Below are positions 1 through 9,441 of a stretch of 64,000 bases of DNA, piece by piece. Below the pieces are notes generated by a model. That model worked only from the letters and a program-made list of their open reading frames with translations. It searched no databases and was not told where the DNA came from. The position numbers and the translations under genes are program-made. Source of the DNA: Gilliamella sp. Pra-s52 (GTDB lineage Bacteria; Pseudomonadota; Gammaproteobacteria; Enterobacterales; Orbaceae). Each line of letters opens with the position of its first letter. Positions within the stretch are counted from its first letter, which is position 1. Where the stretch lies: the NCBI RefSeq assembly GCF_009795805.1, contig NZ_WTEY01000001.1, positions 124,001 to 188,000 on the forward strand, read 5' to 3'.

Positions 1-1
1 A

Positions 2-1747
2 GATTTAGATGAATTGCAGAGTTTTTATTTAAATCGGGGTTACGCTCGTTTTAATATCGAGTCAACACAAGTCAGTTTAACACCAGATAAAAAAGGTATT
101 TACGTTACAATCAATATCCATGAGGGTGAACAGTATAAGTTATCTGAACTTGAATTTGTGGGTAATTTTGCAAATCATAAAGATGCAATTGCCAAAATTG
201 CTAATGAAAAAGTAGCAATTGGCGAACTTTATAATGGTAAAAAAATTACTGAAATTGAAGATAACATTAAGCGTTTATTGGCTAATTTTGGTTATGCATA
301 TCCTAAAGTTTCAATTCAACCAGAAATGGATGATGCAGCAAATACAGTTAAATTAGTTATCTTTGTTGATGTGGGTGAACGTTTTTATGTCCGTAATATT
401 AAAATAGTAGGTAATACAGTAACAAGCGAAAGTGTAATCCGCCGTGAACTTCGGCAAATGGAAGGTGCTTGGTTAAGTAATGGATTAGTTGAGTTAGGAA
501 AAGAACGTTTAAGTAGACTTGGATTCTTTGATACTGTTGAAGCCGATACTGAGCGTGTGTCAGGTGTGGATGATCAAGTTGATGTTATTTATAAAGTAGC
601 TGAACGTAATACAGGTAGTATTAAATTTGGTGTTGGTATTGGTTCTGATAGTGGTGTTAGCTTTAATGCAGGTATTTCTCAAGACAACTGGTTAGGTACT
701 GGTAATAGTGTTTCATTTGATGTTAACACAACTGATACCGATAAAACTGCATCTATTTCTATTGTTAATCCTTATTTTACCGTTGATGGGGTAAGCTTAG
801 GAGGTAGTGTTTACTATAATACCTATAAAAATGACGATAAAGATGATGAATCAGAATACTCAAGTAAAACATGGGGGGCATCAGTAGATTTCGGCTTCCC
901 AATTAGTGAAAATAATTTTGTTCGTTTTGGTTCAGAATTTGCTAACCATAATTTATCTGATATGAAACCTCAGTATAGTATGTGGCGCTATTTTGATTCT
1001 ATGGGTAAAAACATGAAAAATAAGCATTCATTTACTTATGATACAAATGATTTATTATTAAATGCTTATTGGACATATAATTCTTTAGATCGTGGTTTTT
1101 TTCCAACTGAGGGATTAAAAATGACCGCGAGTGCCAAAGTTACTGCACCAGTATTTGATAATCGATTCTATAAACTAGTCTCAGATGCATCATACTATTA
1201 CCCAATTGATAATGATCATAATTGGATCTTTTTAACTCGCACTCGATTCGGCTATGGGGGAGGTTTTGGTGGTAAAGAATTACCATTTTATGAAAATTTT
1301 TATGCTGGTGGCGCATCGGTACTACGTGGTTTTAAATCAAATACTGTTGGACCTAAAGCTGTATATTTCAATAAAACAGGTGTTTGTGATAACTTAGATA
1401 ATACATTTGGATGCACAAAATCAAAAGATGCCATAGGTGGTAATGCCATTGCTTTTGTTAGTACAGAGCTAATTGTTCCAACTCCGTTTGCTGGAGAAAA
1501 GTACGCTGACAATCTAAGAACATCTTTCTTTTTTGATGCTGGTACTGTATGGGATACCGAGTGGAATTTAAAGGGACGTGATATTCCCGACTATAGCTCT
1601 CCATCGGATGTTAGGATGTCGGCTGGTCTTGCTGTGCAGTGGATGTCGCCATTAGGTCCTTTGGTCTTTTCATATGCTCATCCATTAAAGAAATATGATG
1701 GAGATTCATCTCAGCAGTTCCAGTTTAATATAGGTTCAACGTGGTAA
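2..1747 (+). CDS. bamA: BamA, outer-membrane protein assembly factor (5' end missing)
   Basis: Central beta-barrel subunit of the BAM complex, which inserts outer-membrane proteins. The reading frame is open from base 2, so the start lies before the window; roughly the first 220-230 residues (signal peptide, POTRA1-2 and part of POTRA3) are missing compared with the ~810-residue E. coli protein. The visible part begins in POTRA3 ([22 protein letters not shown]), runs through POTRA4-5, then a 16-strand barrel with the lid-lock motif VLRGF near base 1320. It ends FQFNIGSTW, with the terminal aromatic typical of BAM substrates. skp and lpxD follow in the usual order, as one envelope-biogenesis cluster. 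Identity is certain; only the 5' boundary is artificial. Confidence 0.98.
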   Translation, partial: DLDELQSFYLNRGYARFNIESTQVSLTPDKKGIYVTINIHEGEQYKLSELEFVGNFANHKDAIAKIANEKVAIGELYNGKKITEIEDNIKRLLANFGYAYPKVSIQPEMDDAANTVKLVIFVDVGERFYVRNIKIVGNTVTSESVIRRELRQMEGAWLSNGLVELGKERLSRLGFFDTVEADTERVSGVDDQVDVIYKVAERNTGSIKFGVGIGSDSGVSFNAGISQDNWLGTGNSVSFDVNTTDTDKTASISIVNPYFTVDGVSLGGSVYYNTYKNDDKDDESEYSSKTWGASVDFGFPISENNFVRFGSEFANHNLSDMKPQYSMWRYFDSMGKNMKNKHSFTYDTNDLLLNAYWTYNSLDRGFFPTEGLKMTASAKVTAPVFDNRFYKLVSDASYYYPIDNDHNWIFLTRTRFGYGGGFGGKELPFYENFYAGGASVLRGFKSNTVGPKAVYFNKTGVCDNLDNTFGCTKSKDAIGGNAIAFVSTELIVPTPFAGEKYADNLRTSFFFDAGTVWDTEWNLKGRDIPDYSSPSDVRMSAGLAVQWMSPLGPLVFSYAHPLKKYDGDSSQQFQFNIGSTW

Positions 1748-1785
1748 TTCCATGTTATAAATAAAAAAACACATAGGTGGTTAAA

Positions 1786-2274
1786 GTGAAAAAAATTATA
1801 TCTATTCTTGCAGTTAGTATTACATTACTTGTCGCTGGTTTTGCAAATGCTGAAGTTAAAATTGGAGTGGTTGATGTTATGGCAGTATTGCAGCGTATGC
1901 CTCAACGTGAATCAGTTGGTAAGGCTTTGGATAACGAATTTGAAGCAAGAGCTAAATCATTACAAGAAGAAGAAAAGAAAGCGGGTGAAGCTGCTGCACG
2001 CTTAAAGAAGGATGGTTTAACATTGTCTTCTTCTGAAAAATCTAAATTAAATAAAATGATTTCTGATTTTGAAAATAAAGCTAAAGCGTTTTCTGCAGAC
2101 TATCGCAAACGTGAAGGTGAAGAAGCAGGAAAATTACTAACTAAAATCCAAGAAGCTGTTAAAGATATTGTCGAAACAGAAAAATACGACATTATTTTAA
2201 AGGCTGAAGCTACATTATCTGCTTCGAATGCAGTTGATATTTCAGATAAAGTATTGGAAAAGGTTAAAAAATAA
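1786..2274 (+). CDS. skp: Skp (OmpH) periplasmic chaperone
   Basis: Trimeric periplasmic chaperone that holds unfolded outer-membrane proteins between the Sec translocon and BAM. The sequence shows a short lysine-led signal peptide ending ANA before EVKIGVVD, followed by a lysine- and glutamate-rich helical region that forms the tentacles. I prefer the GTG at 1786: an AGGTGG ribosome-binding site lies at 1775-1780, five bases upstream, whereas the in-frame GTG at 1777 overlaps that site. This gives 162 residues, close to E. coli Skp. It follows bamA by 38 bases and its stop codon overlaps the lpxD start by one base (TAATG), so the three are probably co-transcribed. Confidence 0.95.
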   Translation: MKKIISILAVSITLLVAGFANAEVKIGVVDVMAVLQRMPQRESVGKALDNEFEARAKSLQEEEKKAGEAAARLKKDGLTLSSSEKSKLNKMISDFENKAKAFSADYRKREGEEAGKLLTKIQEAVKDIVETEKYDIILKAEATLSASNAVDISDKVLEKVKK

Positions 2275-3302
2275 TGTTGGCTTGTCGTTTAGAGCAACTA
2301 GCTAAGCATCTTGATGCAAAATTACATGGTGACGGTGATTTAACTATCACCGGTATAGCATCAATGAAAAATGCTGTATCTGGGCAGATTACTTTTTTGT
2401 CTGATAAAAAATTACAAAATCATTTATTAGAATGCAAAGCTTCTGCTGTAGTGATGACAGAAGATACTCTTAAAGATTGGCATGGTGCGGCGCTTATTGT
2501 AAAAGATCCATATCTTGCATACGCAAAATTAGCCAAACTTCTTGATACTACTCCAGAACCGGCCAAAGGCATTAGTACATCAGCAGTGATTGATTCTACT
2601 GTACTGTTAGGCTGTAATGTATCTATTGGTGCTAACGCAGTGATTGAAAGTGGTGTAGTATTAGGCGATAATTGTATTATTGGTGCTGGCTGTTTTGTTG
2701 GTAAAAATACAAAAATTGGTGCTAGTACAAAATTATGGGCTAATGTTTCTATTTACCATAATTGTATTATTGGTGAAAATTGCTTAATCCAATCTGGAAC
2801 TGTAATTGGGGCAGATGGGTTCGGTTATGCTAATGATAAAGGTAAGTGGGTCAAAATTCCCCAGTTAGGTCGTGTTGTTATTGGAGATAATGTTGAAATT
2901 GGTGCATCAACAACAATCGATCGCGGTGCTCTTGATGATACTATTATTGGAAATGGCGTTATTATTGATAATCAATGTCAGATTGCTCATAACGATATTA
3001 TTGGGGATCATACAGCTGTTGCTGGTGGTGTTATTATGGCTGGGAGTTTGACTATTGGTCGTCATTGTTTGATTGGTGGTGCTAGTGTTATTAATGGACA
3101 TATGGAGATATGTGATAAAGTTACTGTAACAGGTATGGGAATGGTTATGCGTCCAATTACACAACCAGGTGTTTATTCATCAGGTATTCCATTACAAGAA
3201 AATAAGGTATGGCGAAAAACAGCTTCATTGGTTTTACATATTGATGAAATGAATAAGCGTTTGAAAGCGCTTGAGAAGAAACAATTAAATGTCTCGACGT
3301 AG
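2274..3302 (+). CDS. lpxD: LpxD, UDP-3-O-(3-hydroxyacyl)glucosamine N-acyltransferase
   Basis: Third step of lipid A synthesis: transfers a 3-hydroxyacyl chain from acyl carrier protein to UDP-3-O-acylglucosamine in the cytosol. 342 residues against 341 in E. coli. An N-terminal uridine-binding domain is followed from about residue 100 by hexapeptide repeats (I-G-x-x-x-x pattern, left-handed beta-helix). The catalytic histidine sits in [13 protein letters not shown], followed by [19 protein letters not shown], and the C-terminal helix is preceded by [17 protein letters not shown]. Start overlaps the skp stop by one base. In E. coli fabZ-lpxA-lpxB follow; here the next gene is tig, so the lipid A cluster is interrupted. 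Confidence 0.98.
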   Translation: MLACRLEQLAKHLDAKLHGDGDLTITGIASMKNAVSGQITFLSDKKLQNHLLECKASAVVMTEDTLKDWHGAALIVKDPYLAYAKLAKLLDTTPEPAKGISTSAVIDSTVLLGCNVSIGANAVIESGVVLGDNCIIGAGCFVGKNTKIGASTKLWANVSIYHNCIIGENCLIQSGTVIGADGFGYANDKGKWVKIPQLGRVVIGDNVEIGASTTIDRGALDDTIIGNGVIIDNQCQIAHNDIIGDHTAVAGGVIMAGSLTIGRHCLIGGASVINGHMEICDKVTVTGMGMVMRPITQPGVYSSGIPLQENKVWRKTASLVLHIDEMNKRLKALEKKQLNVST

Positions 3303-3322
3303 ACGATTACGGTCGGTATAAT
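3294..3322 (+). promoter_or_regulatory. Candidate sigma70 promoter for tig
   Basis: A perfect -10 hexamer TATAAT lies at 3317-3322, 17 bases after TCGACG (3294-3299, four of six matches to TTGACA). It overlaps the end of lpxD and is about 86 bases before the tig start. The tig ribosome-binding site CGAGG precedes the ATG. Prediction from sequence only. Confidence 0.4.
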
Positions 3323-3408
3323 GCATGCCTATTTTTTAATTTTCTAGCTCAGTTATCGTTTTTATATAATTATGGGCAGATGATATTCAATAATTTCGAG
3401 GTATAAAG

Positions 3409-4710
3409 ATGCAAGTTTCGGTAGAAACAACACAAGGGTTAGGTCGACGTTTATCAATTACAATTAAAGCAGAGGATATCACAAAAGCGGTTGATAAAGA
3501 ACTTATTAATACCGCCAAAAAAGTGCGTATTGATGGTTTTCGTAAAGGGAAAGTTCCTTTAAAAATTGTTGAGCAACGTTATGGAGCTTCTATTTTGCAA
3601 GATGCATTAAGTGATTTAATGCAACGAAATTTTGTTGAAGCAATTATTCAAGAAAAATTAAATCCGGCAGGCGTCCCTACTTATACTCCACAAGAATATA
3701 AAAATGGTGAAGATTATACTTTCACTGTTGAATTTGAAGTCTATCCAGAAATCAAAGTTGAAAATTTAGATAAAATTGAAGTTGAAAAACCGGTTGCAGA
3801 AGTTGCAGATGCTGATGTTGAAACAATGATCGATACTTTACGTAAACAACAAGGTACTTGGAAAATAGTTGATGAAGTAGCGAAAGAGCAGAATCGTGTA
3901 ACGTTAGATTTTTTAGGTAAAGTTGATGGTGTTGAATTTGAAGGTGGTAAAGCGGATGATTTTGCATTAGTGTTAGGACAAGGTCGAATGATTCCTGGAT
4001 TTGAAGATGCCATTATTGGTCATAAAACAGGTGATCAGTTTGATATCAATGTGACTTTCCCTGCAGACTATCATGCTGAAAATTTAAAAGGTAAACCAGC
4101 CATATTTGCGGCAACACTAAAAAAAGTTGAAGAACTTGAATTACCAGAACTTACTGAAAAAGTTATTAAACGCTTTGGTATTGTTGATGGTAGTATTGAA
4201 AGTCTACGAGCAGAAGTTCGTAAGAATATGACTAGAGAACTAAATACGACAATCCGTAATAAAATTAAAGTACAAGCTATTGATGGTTTAGTTAAAAATA
4301 ATGAAATTGATATACCTAGCGCATTAGTTGACCGCGAAGTTGACGTATTACGCCAACAAGCAGTATCTCGTTTTGGCGGTAATGTAAAACAAAATATAGA
4401 GTTACCGAAAGAATTATTTGAAGCTGAGGCTAAAAAACGAGTTGCTACCGGTTTACTGTTTAGTGAAATAATTGAAAGTAATAAATTAACTGCAGATGAA
4501 TCTCGTGTTCAGGCATTAATTGACGAAATTGCAACTGCATATGAAGATCCGAAAGAAGTTTTAGAATATTATCGTAAAGATAAAAAAGCAATGGATAATA
4601 TTCGATCTGTAGCACTAGAGGATCAAGTTGTTGATCTATTATTAGCTAGCGCAAAAGTAACAGAAAAGAATTATTCATTTTCTGAATTAATGAATCAGCA
4701 AATAGCCTAA
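3409..4710 (+). CDS. tig: Trigger factor, ribosome-associated chaperone
   Basis: Binds ribosomal protein L23 at the exit tunnel and shields nascent chains. 433 residues (E. coli 432). The ribosome-docking signature GFRKGKVP is at about residues 43-50. A central FKBP-type peptidyl-prolyl isomerase domain (about 150-245, with [17 protein letters not shown] and [13 protein letters not shown]) and a helical C-terminal substrate cradle follow. Start ATG is preceded by GAGG. The gene ends in a strong terminator before clpP; the tig-clpP-clpX-lon order is the standard gammaproteobacterial proteostasis cluster. Confidence 0.99.
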   Translation: MQVSVETTQGLGRRLSITIKAEDITKAVDKELINTAKKVRIDGFRKGKVPLKIVEQRYGASILQDALSDLMQRNFVEAIIQEKLNPAGVPTYTPQEYKNGEDYTFTVEFEVYPEIKVENLDKIEVEKPVAEVADADVETMIDTLRKQQGTWKIVDEVAKEQNRVTLDFLGKVDGVEFEGGKADDFALVLGQGRMIPGFEDAIIGHKTGDQFDINVTFPADYHAENLKGKPAIFAATLKKVEELELPELTEKVIKRFGIVDGSIESLRAEVRKNMTRELNTTIRNKIKVQAIDGLVKNNEIDIPSALVDREVDVLRQQAVSRFGGNVKQNIELPKELFEAEAKKRVATGLLFSEIIESNKLTADESRVQALIDEIATAYEDPKEVLEYYRKDKKAMDNIRSVALEDQVVDLLLASAKVTEKNYSFSELMNQQIA

Positions 4711-4745
4711 TTCATTTGCTATTTAATTTTAAAAAATTGCTTTAA

Positions 4746-4783
4746 AGCCCAAATAAGGATTGTCTGTTTGGGCTATTTTATTT
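4746..4783 (+). terminator. Rho-independent terminator after tig
   Basis: Perfect 8-bp stem (AGCCCAAA at 4746-4753 with TTTGGGCT at 4767-4774), 13-base loop, then ATTTTATTT. Lies between tig and the clpP ribosome-binding site, so clpPX can be transcribed separately or by read-through. Confidence 0.75.
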
Positions 4784-4798
4784 AATTAGGAGATAAAA

Positions 4799-5401
4799 AT
4801 GCCTTTAGAATCATATATGGGTGTTATTCCAATGGTTGTTGAGCAAAGCTCTCGCGGTGAACGAGCTTATGATATTTACTCACGATTATTAAAAGAACGA
4901 GTTATATTTTTGACAGGGCAGGTCGAAGATAATATGGCAAATCTTATTATTGCTCAAATGCTATTTCTAGAAGCTGAAAATCCTGATAAAGATATCTATT
5001 TGTATATTAATTCACCTGGCGGTGTTGTGACAGCAGGTATGGCTATTTATGACACAATGCAATTTATAAAACCAGATGTTAGTACAATTTGTTTAGGGCA
5101 AGCGTGTTCAATGGGATCACTGCTTTTAACAGCGGGAACTAAAGGTAAACGTTATTGTTTACCCAATGCTCGAGTAATGATTCATCAGCCTTTAGGTGGT
5201 TTTCAAGGACAAGCGTCTGATATTCAAATACATGCACAAGAAATTTTACAGGTAAAACAGCGATTAAATAATATTTTAGCAATACACACAGGTCAAGATA
5301 TCAGTGTGATTGAAAAAGATACAGATCGTGACAATTTCATGTCTGCGGATAAAGCTGTTGAATATGGTTTAGTTGATGCCATATATAGCAAAAGATCTTA
5401 A
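4799..5401 (+). CDS. clpP: ClpP, ATP-dependent protease proteolytic subunit
   Basis: Serine peptidase forming the 14-subunit chamber used by ClpX and ClpA. 200 residues, slightly shorter at the N-terminus than E. coli ClpP (207), consistent with a shorter propeptide. Catalytic triad readable as Ser104 (GQACSMGS), His129 (VMIHQPLGG) and Asp178 (DTDRDNF), each offset by seven from the E. coli precursor numbering. The start ATG follows AGGAGA at good spacing. clpX follows 18 bases after the stop, so the pair forms an operon. Confidence 0.99.
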   Translation: MPLESYMGVIPMVVEQSSRGERAYDIYSRLLKERVIFLTGQVEDNMANLIIAQMLFLEAENPDKDIYLYINSPGGVVTAGMAIYDTMQFIKPDVSTICLGQACSMGSLLLTAGTKGKRYCLPNARVMIHQPLGGFQGQASDIQIHAQEILQVKQRLNNILAIHTGQDISVIEKDTDRDNFMSADKAVEYGLVDAIYSKRS

Positions 5402-5419
5402 TATTAGGTAGGTAAAAAA

Positions 5420-6685
5420 GTGAATAAAGAAAATTCAGAAAAATTACTCTATTGTACTTTTTGTGGTAAAAGCGAGCATGAAGTTCGTAAACTTATTGCT
5501 GGACCATCATCTATTTATATTTGTAATGAGTGTATAGGATTGTGTAATGATATCTTAAAAGAAGAAACGAAAAGTTTTCTTTCTCATGAAGAGTTTATCA
5601 ATAAACCATTGCCCACACCACATGAAATTAGAGAGCATCTTGATGAGTATGTAATTGGCCAAGATCGTGCAAAGAAAGTTTTATCTGTTGCTGTTTATAA
5701 TCATTATAAACGATTACGCACTTCTGCAAGTCGCAGAGATGTTGAATTAGGAAAAAGTAATATTTTACTTATAGGTCCTACAGGTAGCGGTAAAACGTTA
5801 TTAGCCGAAACTTTAGCTCGTTTTTTAGATGTTCCTTTTGCAATGGCAGATGCAACAACATTAACTGAGGCAGGTTATGTTGGTGAAGATGTAGAAAATA
5901 TTATTCAAAAACTATTACAGAATTGTGATTATGATGTTGAAAAAGCACAACGAGGTATTATTTACGTCGATGAAATTGATAAAATTTCACGAAAATCTGA
6001 TAATCCCTCTATCACTAGAGATGTATCAGGCGAGGGAGTTCAACAGGCTTTATTGAAAATTGTAGAAGGAACTATTGCTTCGGTTCCACCGAAAGGGGGA
6101 CGGAAACATCCTCAGCAAGAGTTTTTACAAGTTGATACTTCAAAAATTCTGTTTATTTGTGGTGGAGCATTTAGTGGCCTAGATAAAGTCATTGAAAATC
6201 GAGTGTCGGCTAATACTGGAATAGGTTTTGGTGCTGATGTAAAAAGTATTAAAAATAAAATTTCTGAATCCGAATTGTTAGCGCAAATTGAAGCAGAAGA
6301 CTTGGTCAAGTTTGGATTAATTCCAGAGTTTATCGGAAGATTGCCCGTTATTGGCACATTATCCGAACTTGATAAAAATGCCTTAATTAATATTCTAACT
6401 CAGCCTAAAAATGCTTTAACTAAGCAGTTCCAAATTTTGATTGAGTTAGATGGTGTTGAACTTGAGTTTACCAAAGAAGCTTTGGATGCTATTGCTATAA
6501 AAGCTATGCAACGTAAAACAGGAGCTCGGGGGTTACGTTCAATTGTAGAAAATATATTATTAGATACAATGTATGACTTGCCATCAATGAAATCTATTAA
6601 AAAAGTTATTGTAGATAAAGAGACTGTAGAATGTTCTCAAGCACCGAAATTAGTGCTTCGTGAGAGTTCTGAATTATCTGCTTGA
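5420..6685 (+). CDS. clpX: ClpX, AAA+ unfoldase of ClpXP
   Basis: Hexameric ATPase that recognises and unfolds substrates for ClpP. 421 residues with GTG start preceded by AGGTAGG (5406-5412). N-terminal C4 zinc-binding domain (CTFCGKSE ... CNECIGLC), Walker A GPTGSGKT, Walker [10 protein letters not shown], the ClpP-binding loop with IGF (GIGFGADV) and sensor region [10 protein letters not shown] near the C-terminus. All expected motifs are intact. Ends with TGA, showing that TGA is a normal stop in this genome. Confidence 0.99.
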   Translation: MNKENSEKLLYCTFCGKSEHEVRKLIAGPSSIYICNECIGLCNDILKEETKSFLSHEEFINKPLPTPHEIREHLDEYVIGQDRAKKVLSVAVYNHYKRLRTSASRRDVELGKSNILLIGPTGSGKTLLAETLARFLDVPFAMADATTLTEAGYVGEDVENIIQKLLQNCDYDVEKAQRGIIYVDEIDKISRKSDNPSITRDVSGEGVQQALLKIVEGTIASVPPKGGRKHPQQEFLQVDTSKILFICGGAFSGLDKVIENRVSANTGIGFGADVKSIKNKISESELLAQIEAEDLVKFGLIPEFIGRLPVIGTLSELDKNALINILTQPKNALTKQFQILIELDGVELEFTKEALDAIAIKAMQRKTGARGLRSIVENILLDTMYDLPSMKSIKKVIVDKETVECSQAPKLVLRESSELSA

Positions 6686-6810
6686 AATATAAACTTGCCA
6701 TCATAAATATGGTGGTAAGAACTTTGACCTCAAATTAATACTGAAATAAAGTTTCTTAATATTGTCAAGATGCTACAAAAATGATGTATATTTAAATCAA
6801 AGAAAATAGG

Positions 6811-6838
6811 CTTGAATATCCAAAAACGAACCCAATAT
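6811..6838 (+). promoter_or_regulatory. Candidate sigma32 (heat-shock) promoter for lon
   Basis: CTTGAAT at 6811-6817, a 13-base spacer, then CCCAATAT at 6831-6838 resemble the RpoH consensus (CTTGAAA, 13-15 bases, CCCATnT). It lies 35 bases before the lon ATG (6873), the expected place for the promoter of a heat-shock protease. A weaker sigma70-like pair also sits upstream: TTGACC at 6724-6729 and TAAAGT at 6747-6752 with 17 bases between. Sequence prediction only. Confidence 0.6.
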
Positions 6839-6872
6839 TTACCTGATAGGTTGTACTACTAGAGAGAATAAA

Positions 6873-9308
6873 ATGAATATAAAACGAACTAAACATATGA
6901 TTATGCCTATTTTACCATTACGTGATGTTATTGTATTTCCTCATATGGTAATTCCTCTCTTTGTTGGTCGAAGTAAATCAATAAGTTGTCTAGAAAGTGC
7001 AATGGATATGAATAAACAAGTTTTTCTTGTAACTCAAAGAGATCCTTCTTTAGATGATCCTGATATAGATGATTTATATGAAGTCGGAACTGTAGCTAAT
7101 GTTTTACAGTTACTTCAATTGCCTGATGGAACTGTAAAGGTTCTTGTTGAAGGTGTTCAGCGAGCAAAAATGGTTGATGTTGCTGTGCAGGAAAAGAAGG
7201 AATTTTTTATTGCAAAAGTTAAGCCATTAAGCGAAGTCAAAAAGGCTGAAGATATAAGTGAAGCTATGATTCGCTTAACGTTGTCTAACTTTGATGAATA
7301 CTCAAGACTTAATAAAAAAGTAACTCAAGAGGTTGTCGATACTATCCGTTTAGTAAAAGAACCATCTCGTTTGGCTGATTCTATTGCTGCTACACTCTTT
7401 CTAAGAGTTGAACAAAAACAAGAAATTTTAGTAACGGCTAATCTTGTCAAACGCTTTGAATTACTGATTTCACTGATGGAATCAGAAATTGATTTATTAC
7501 AAGTTGAAAAGAATATTAGACAAAGAGTTAAACAGCAAATGGAAAAAGCTCAAAAAGAATATTACCTTAATGAGCAAATTAAAGCTATTCATAAGGAATT
7601 AGGCGATATAGATAATAAACCCGATGAATATGAAGAGTTAAAAGATAAAATTACTAAAGCTAAAATGCCAAAAGATGCTGCGGATAAAGCATTAACAGAA
7701 TTAAATAAACTAAAAATGATGCCAGCAATGTCTGCTGAAGCTACAGTTGTTAGAAGCTATATTGATTGGATGATTCAAGTTCCTTGGTATAAATGTAGTA
7801 AAACTAAAAAAGGTATTGAAGATGCACAAAAAGTTTTAGATAAAGATCATTATGGACTTGAACGTGTAAAGGATAGAATTTTAGAGTATTTGGCTGTTCA
7901 GGGACGAGTCAATAAAGTTAAAGGGCCTATTTTATGTTTAGTTGGACCACCGGGAGTGGGGAAAACATCGCTAGGTCAATCTATAGCCAAAGCAACAGGA
8001 CGCCAGTATATTCGTATGGCTTTAGGAGGAGTGCGTGATGAGGCTGAAATTCGAGGGCATAGGCGTACTTACATTGGTTCAATGCCAGGAAAACTAATTC
8101 AACGAATGGCAAAAGTAGGTGTTAAAAATCCATTATTTTTATTAGATGAAATTGATAAAATGTCGTCGGATATGCGTGGAGATCCTGCATCTGCATTATT
8201 AGAAGTACTTGATCCAGAGCAAAATAATGCTTTTAATGATCATTATTTAGAAGTTGACTATGATTTATCAGATGTTATGTTTGTTGCAACGGCCAATTCT
8301 ATGAATATTCCTGCACCTCTGTTAGATAGAATGGAAGTTATTCGTCTTTCTGGTTACACTGAAGACGAAAAGTTGAATATAGCTAAACAACATTTAATTA
8401 CTAAGCAAATAGAAAATAGTGGCTTAAAATCAAAAGAAATTAGTATTGATGATTCAGCTATTATTGCTATCATTCGTTATTATACTCGTGAAGCAGGTGT
8501 TCGAGGCCTAGAAAGAGAAATTGCAAAAATTTGTCGTAAAGTTGTTAAAAAACTAGCATTAGATAGTAAATTGAAAAAAGTAATAGTGACACAAGATAAC
8601 CTAAAAGATTTCTTGGGGATACAACGTTTTGATTATGGTAAAACGGATAATGAAAACCGTATCGGACAGGTAATCGGTCTTGCGTGGACAGAGGTGGGTG
8701 GCGACTTGCTTACTATTGAATCTGTAAGTGTATTAGGTAAAGGAAAACTAACCTATACAGGTTCATTAGGTGATGTTATGCAAGAGTCAATTCAAACGGC
8801 ATTGACAGTTGTTCGATCTTGTGCAGAAAAGTTGGGTATTGATAGTGATTTTTATGAGAAACGTGATATTCATGTGCATGTTCCCGATGGTGCAACTCCC
8901 AAAGATGGTCCAAGTGCAGGTATTGCAATGTGTACTTCATTGATATCAACATTAACGGGTAATCCTGTTCGTTCTGATGTTGCTATGACTGGTGAAATAA
9001 CATTACGGGGTGAAGTTTTACCTATTGGTGGACTAAAAGAGAAGTTATTGGCAGCGCATCGAGGTGGAATTAAAACTGTATTAATTCCAATGGATAATGT
9101 TAAAGACTTAGAAGATATCCCCGATAATGTGAAATCTGAAGTCGATATACATCCAGTAAAATGGATTGATGAGGTGTTATCCATTGCTCTACAAAACAAT
9201 CCATTTGGCATTGAACCTATGGCTAAAAAAACAAAATTAAAGCAACCAGCTAAAAAGTCTATTAAGAAATTAAAAAGTAGCGTTAGGAGCACTGCAAGCT
9301 TAAATTAA
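6873..9308 (+). CDS. lon: Lon, ATP-dependent serine protease
   Basis: Homohexameric cytosolic protease that degrades misfolded and short-lived regulatory proteins. 811 residues; E. coli Lon is 784. N-terminal substrate-binding domain (LPLRDVIVFPHMVIPLFVGR), AAA+ domain with Walker A GPPGVGKTS and Walker B LFLLDEIDK, and a C-terminal peptidase with the Ser-Lys dyad: Ser681 in DGPSAGIAM and Lys724 in GGLKEKLLAA. The extra length is a lysine-rich tail (about residues 785-811) not seen in the E. coli enzyme. Preceded by a heat-shock-like promoter, followed by a terminator. The hupB gene that follows lon in many enterics is absent; ppiD is next. Confidence 0.99.
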   Translation: MNIKRTKHMIMPILPLRDVIVFPHMVIPLFVGRSKSISCLESAMDMNKQVFLVTQRDPSLDDPDIDDLYEVGTVANVLQLLQLPDGTVKVLVEGVQRAKMVDVAVQEKKEFFIAKVKPLSEVKKAEDISEAMIRLTLSNFDEYSRLNKKVTQEVVDTIRLVKEPSRLADSIAATLFLRVEQKQEILVTANLVKRFELLISLMESEIDLLQVEKNIRQRVKQQMEKAQKEYYLNEQIKAIHKELGDIDNKPDEYEELKDKITKAKMPKDAADKALTELNKLKMMPAMSAEATVVRSYIDWMIQVPWYKCSKTKKGIEDAQKVLDKDHYGLERVKDRILEYLAVQGRVNKVKGPILCLVGPPGVGKTSLGQSIAKATGRQYIRMALGGVRDEAEIRGHRRTYIGSMPGKLIQRMAKVGVKNPLFLLDEIDKMSSDMRGDPASALLEVLDPEQNNAFNDHYLEVDYDLSDVMFVATANSMNIPAPLLDRMEVIRLSGYTEDEKLNIAKQHLITKQIENSGLKSKEISIDDSAIIAIIRYYTREAGVRGLEREIAKICRKVVKKLALDSKLKKVIVTQDNLKDFLGIQRFDYGKTDNENRIGQVIGLAWTEVGGDLLTIESVSVLGKGKLTYTGSLGDVMQESIQTALTVVRSCAEKLGIDSDFYEKRDIHVHVPDGATPKDGPSAGIAMCTSLISTLTGNPVRSDVAMTGEITLRGEVLPIGGLKEKLLAAHRGGIKTVLIPMDNVKDLEDIPDNVKSEVDIHPVKWIDEVLSIALQNNPFGIEPMAKKTKLKQPAKKSIKKLKSSVRSTASLN

Positions 9309-9325
9309 TCATTTTTTAATTGGAA

Positions 9326-9355
9326 AAGAGATCAACTTAATGTTGATCTTTTTTT
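9326..9355 (+). terminator. Rho-independent terminator after lon
   Basis: Stem GATCAAC (9330-9336) with GTTGATC (9342-9348), five-base loop TTAAT, followed by seven T residues. Confidence 0.8.
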
Positions 9356-9393
9356 AGACTTAATATTCTGACAATAGCCAATTTGGTTAAATA

Positions 9394-9402
9394 TGCTATA
9401 CT
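9394..9402 (+). promoter_or_regulatory. Candidate extended -10 promoter for ppiD
   Basis: TGCTATACT at 9394-9402 is an extended -10 element (TGn plus TATACT), 40 bases before the ppiD ATG. No convincing -35 at 17 bases; CTGACA at 9368-9373 is 18 bases before an overlapping TATGCT. Confidence 0.35.
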
Positions 9403-9441
9403 TCCAAAATTAAACATTAGGTATACGGAGAATCGTAAGAA

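Noticed and set aside
1300-1512. Minus-strand open frame inside bamA
   Set aside because: Lies wholly within the bamA barrel, has no ribosome-binding site and no recognisable protein; shadow of the real gene. The same applies to the other antisense frames over tig, lon, pcnB, pntAB, mukB, cpxA and rpoD.
6681-6705. CTTGAAA at the end of clpX as a sigma32 -35 element
   Set aside because: No CCCATnT-like element at the right distance; the pair at 6811-6838 fits far better.
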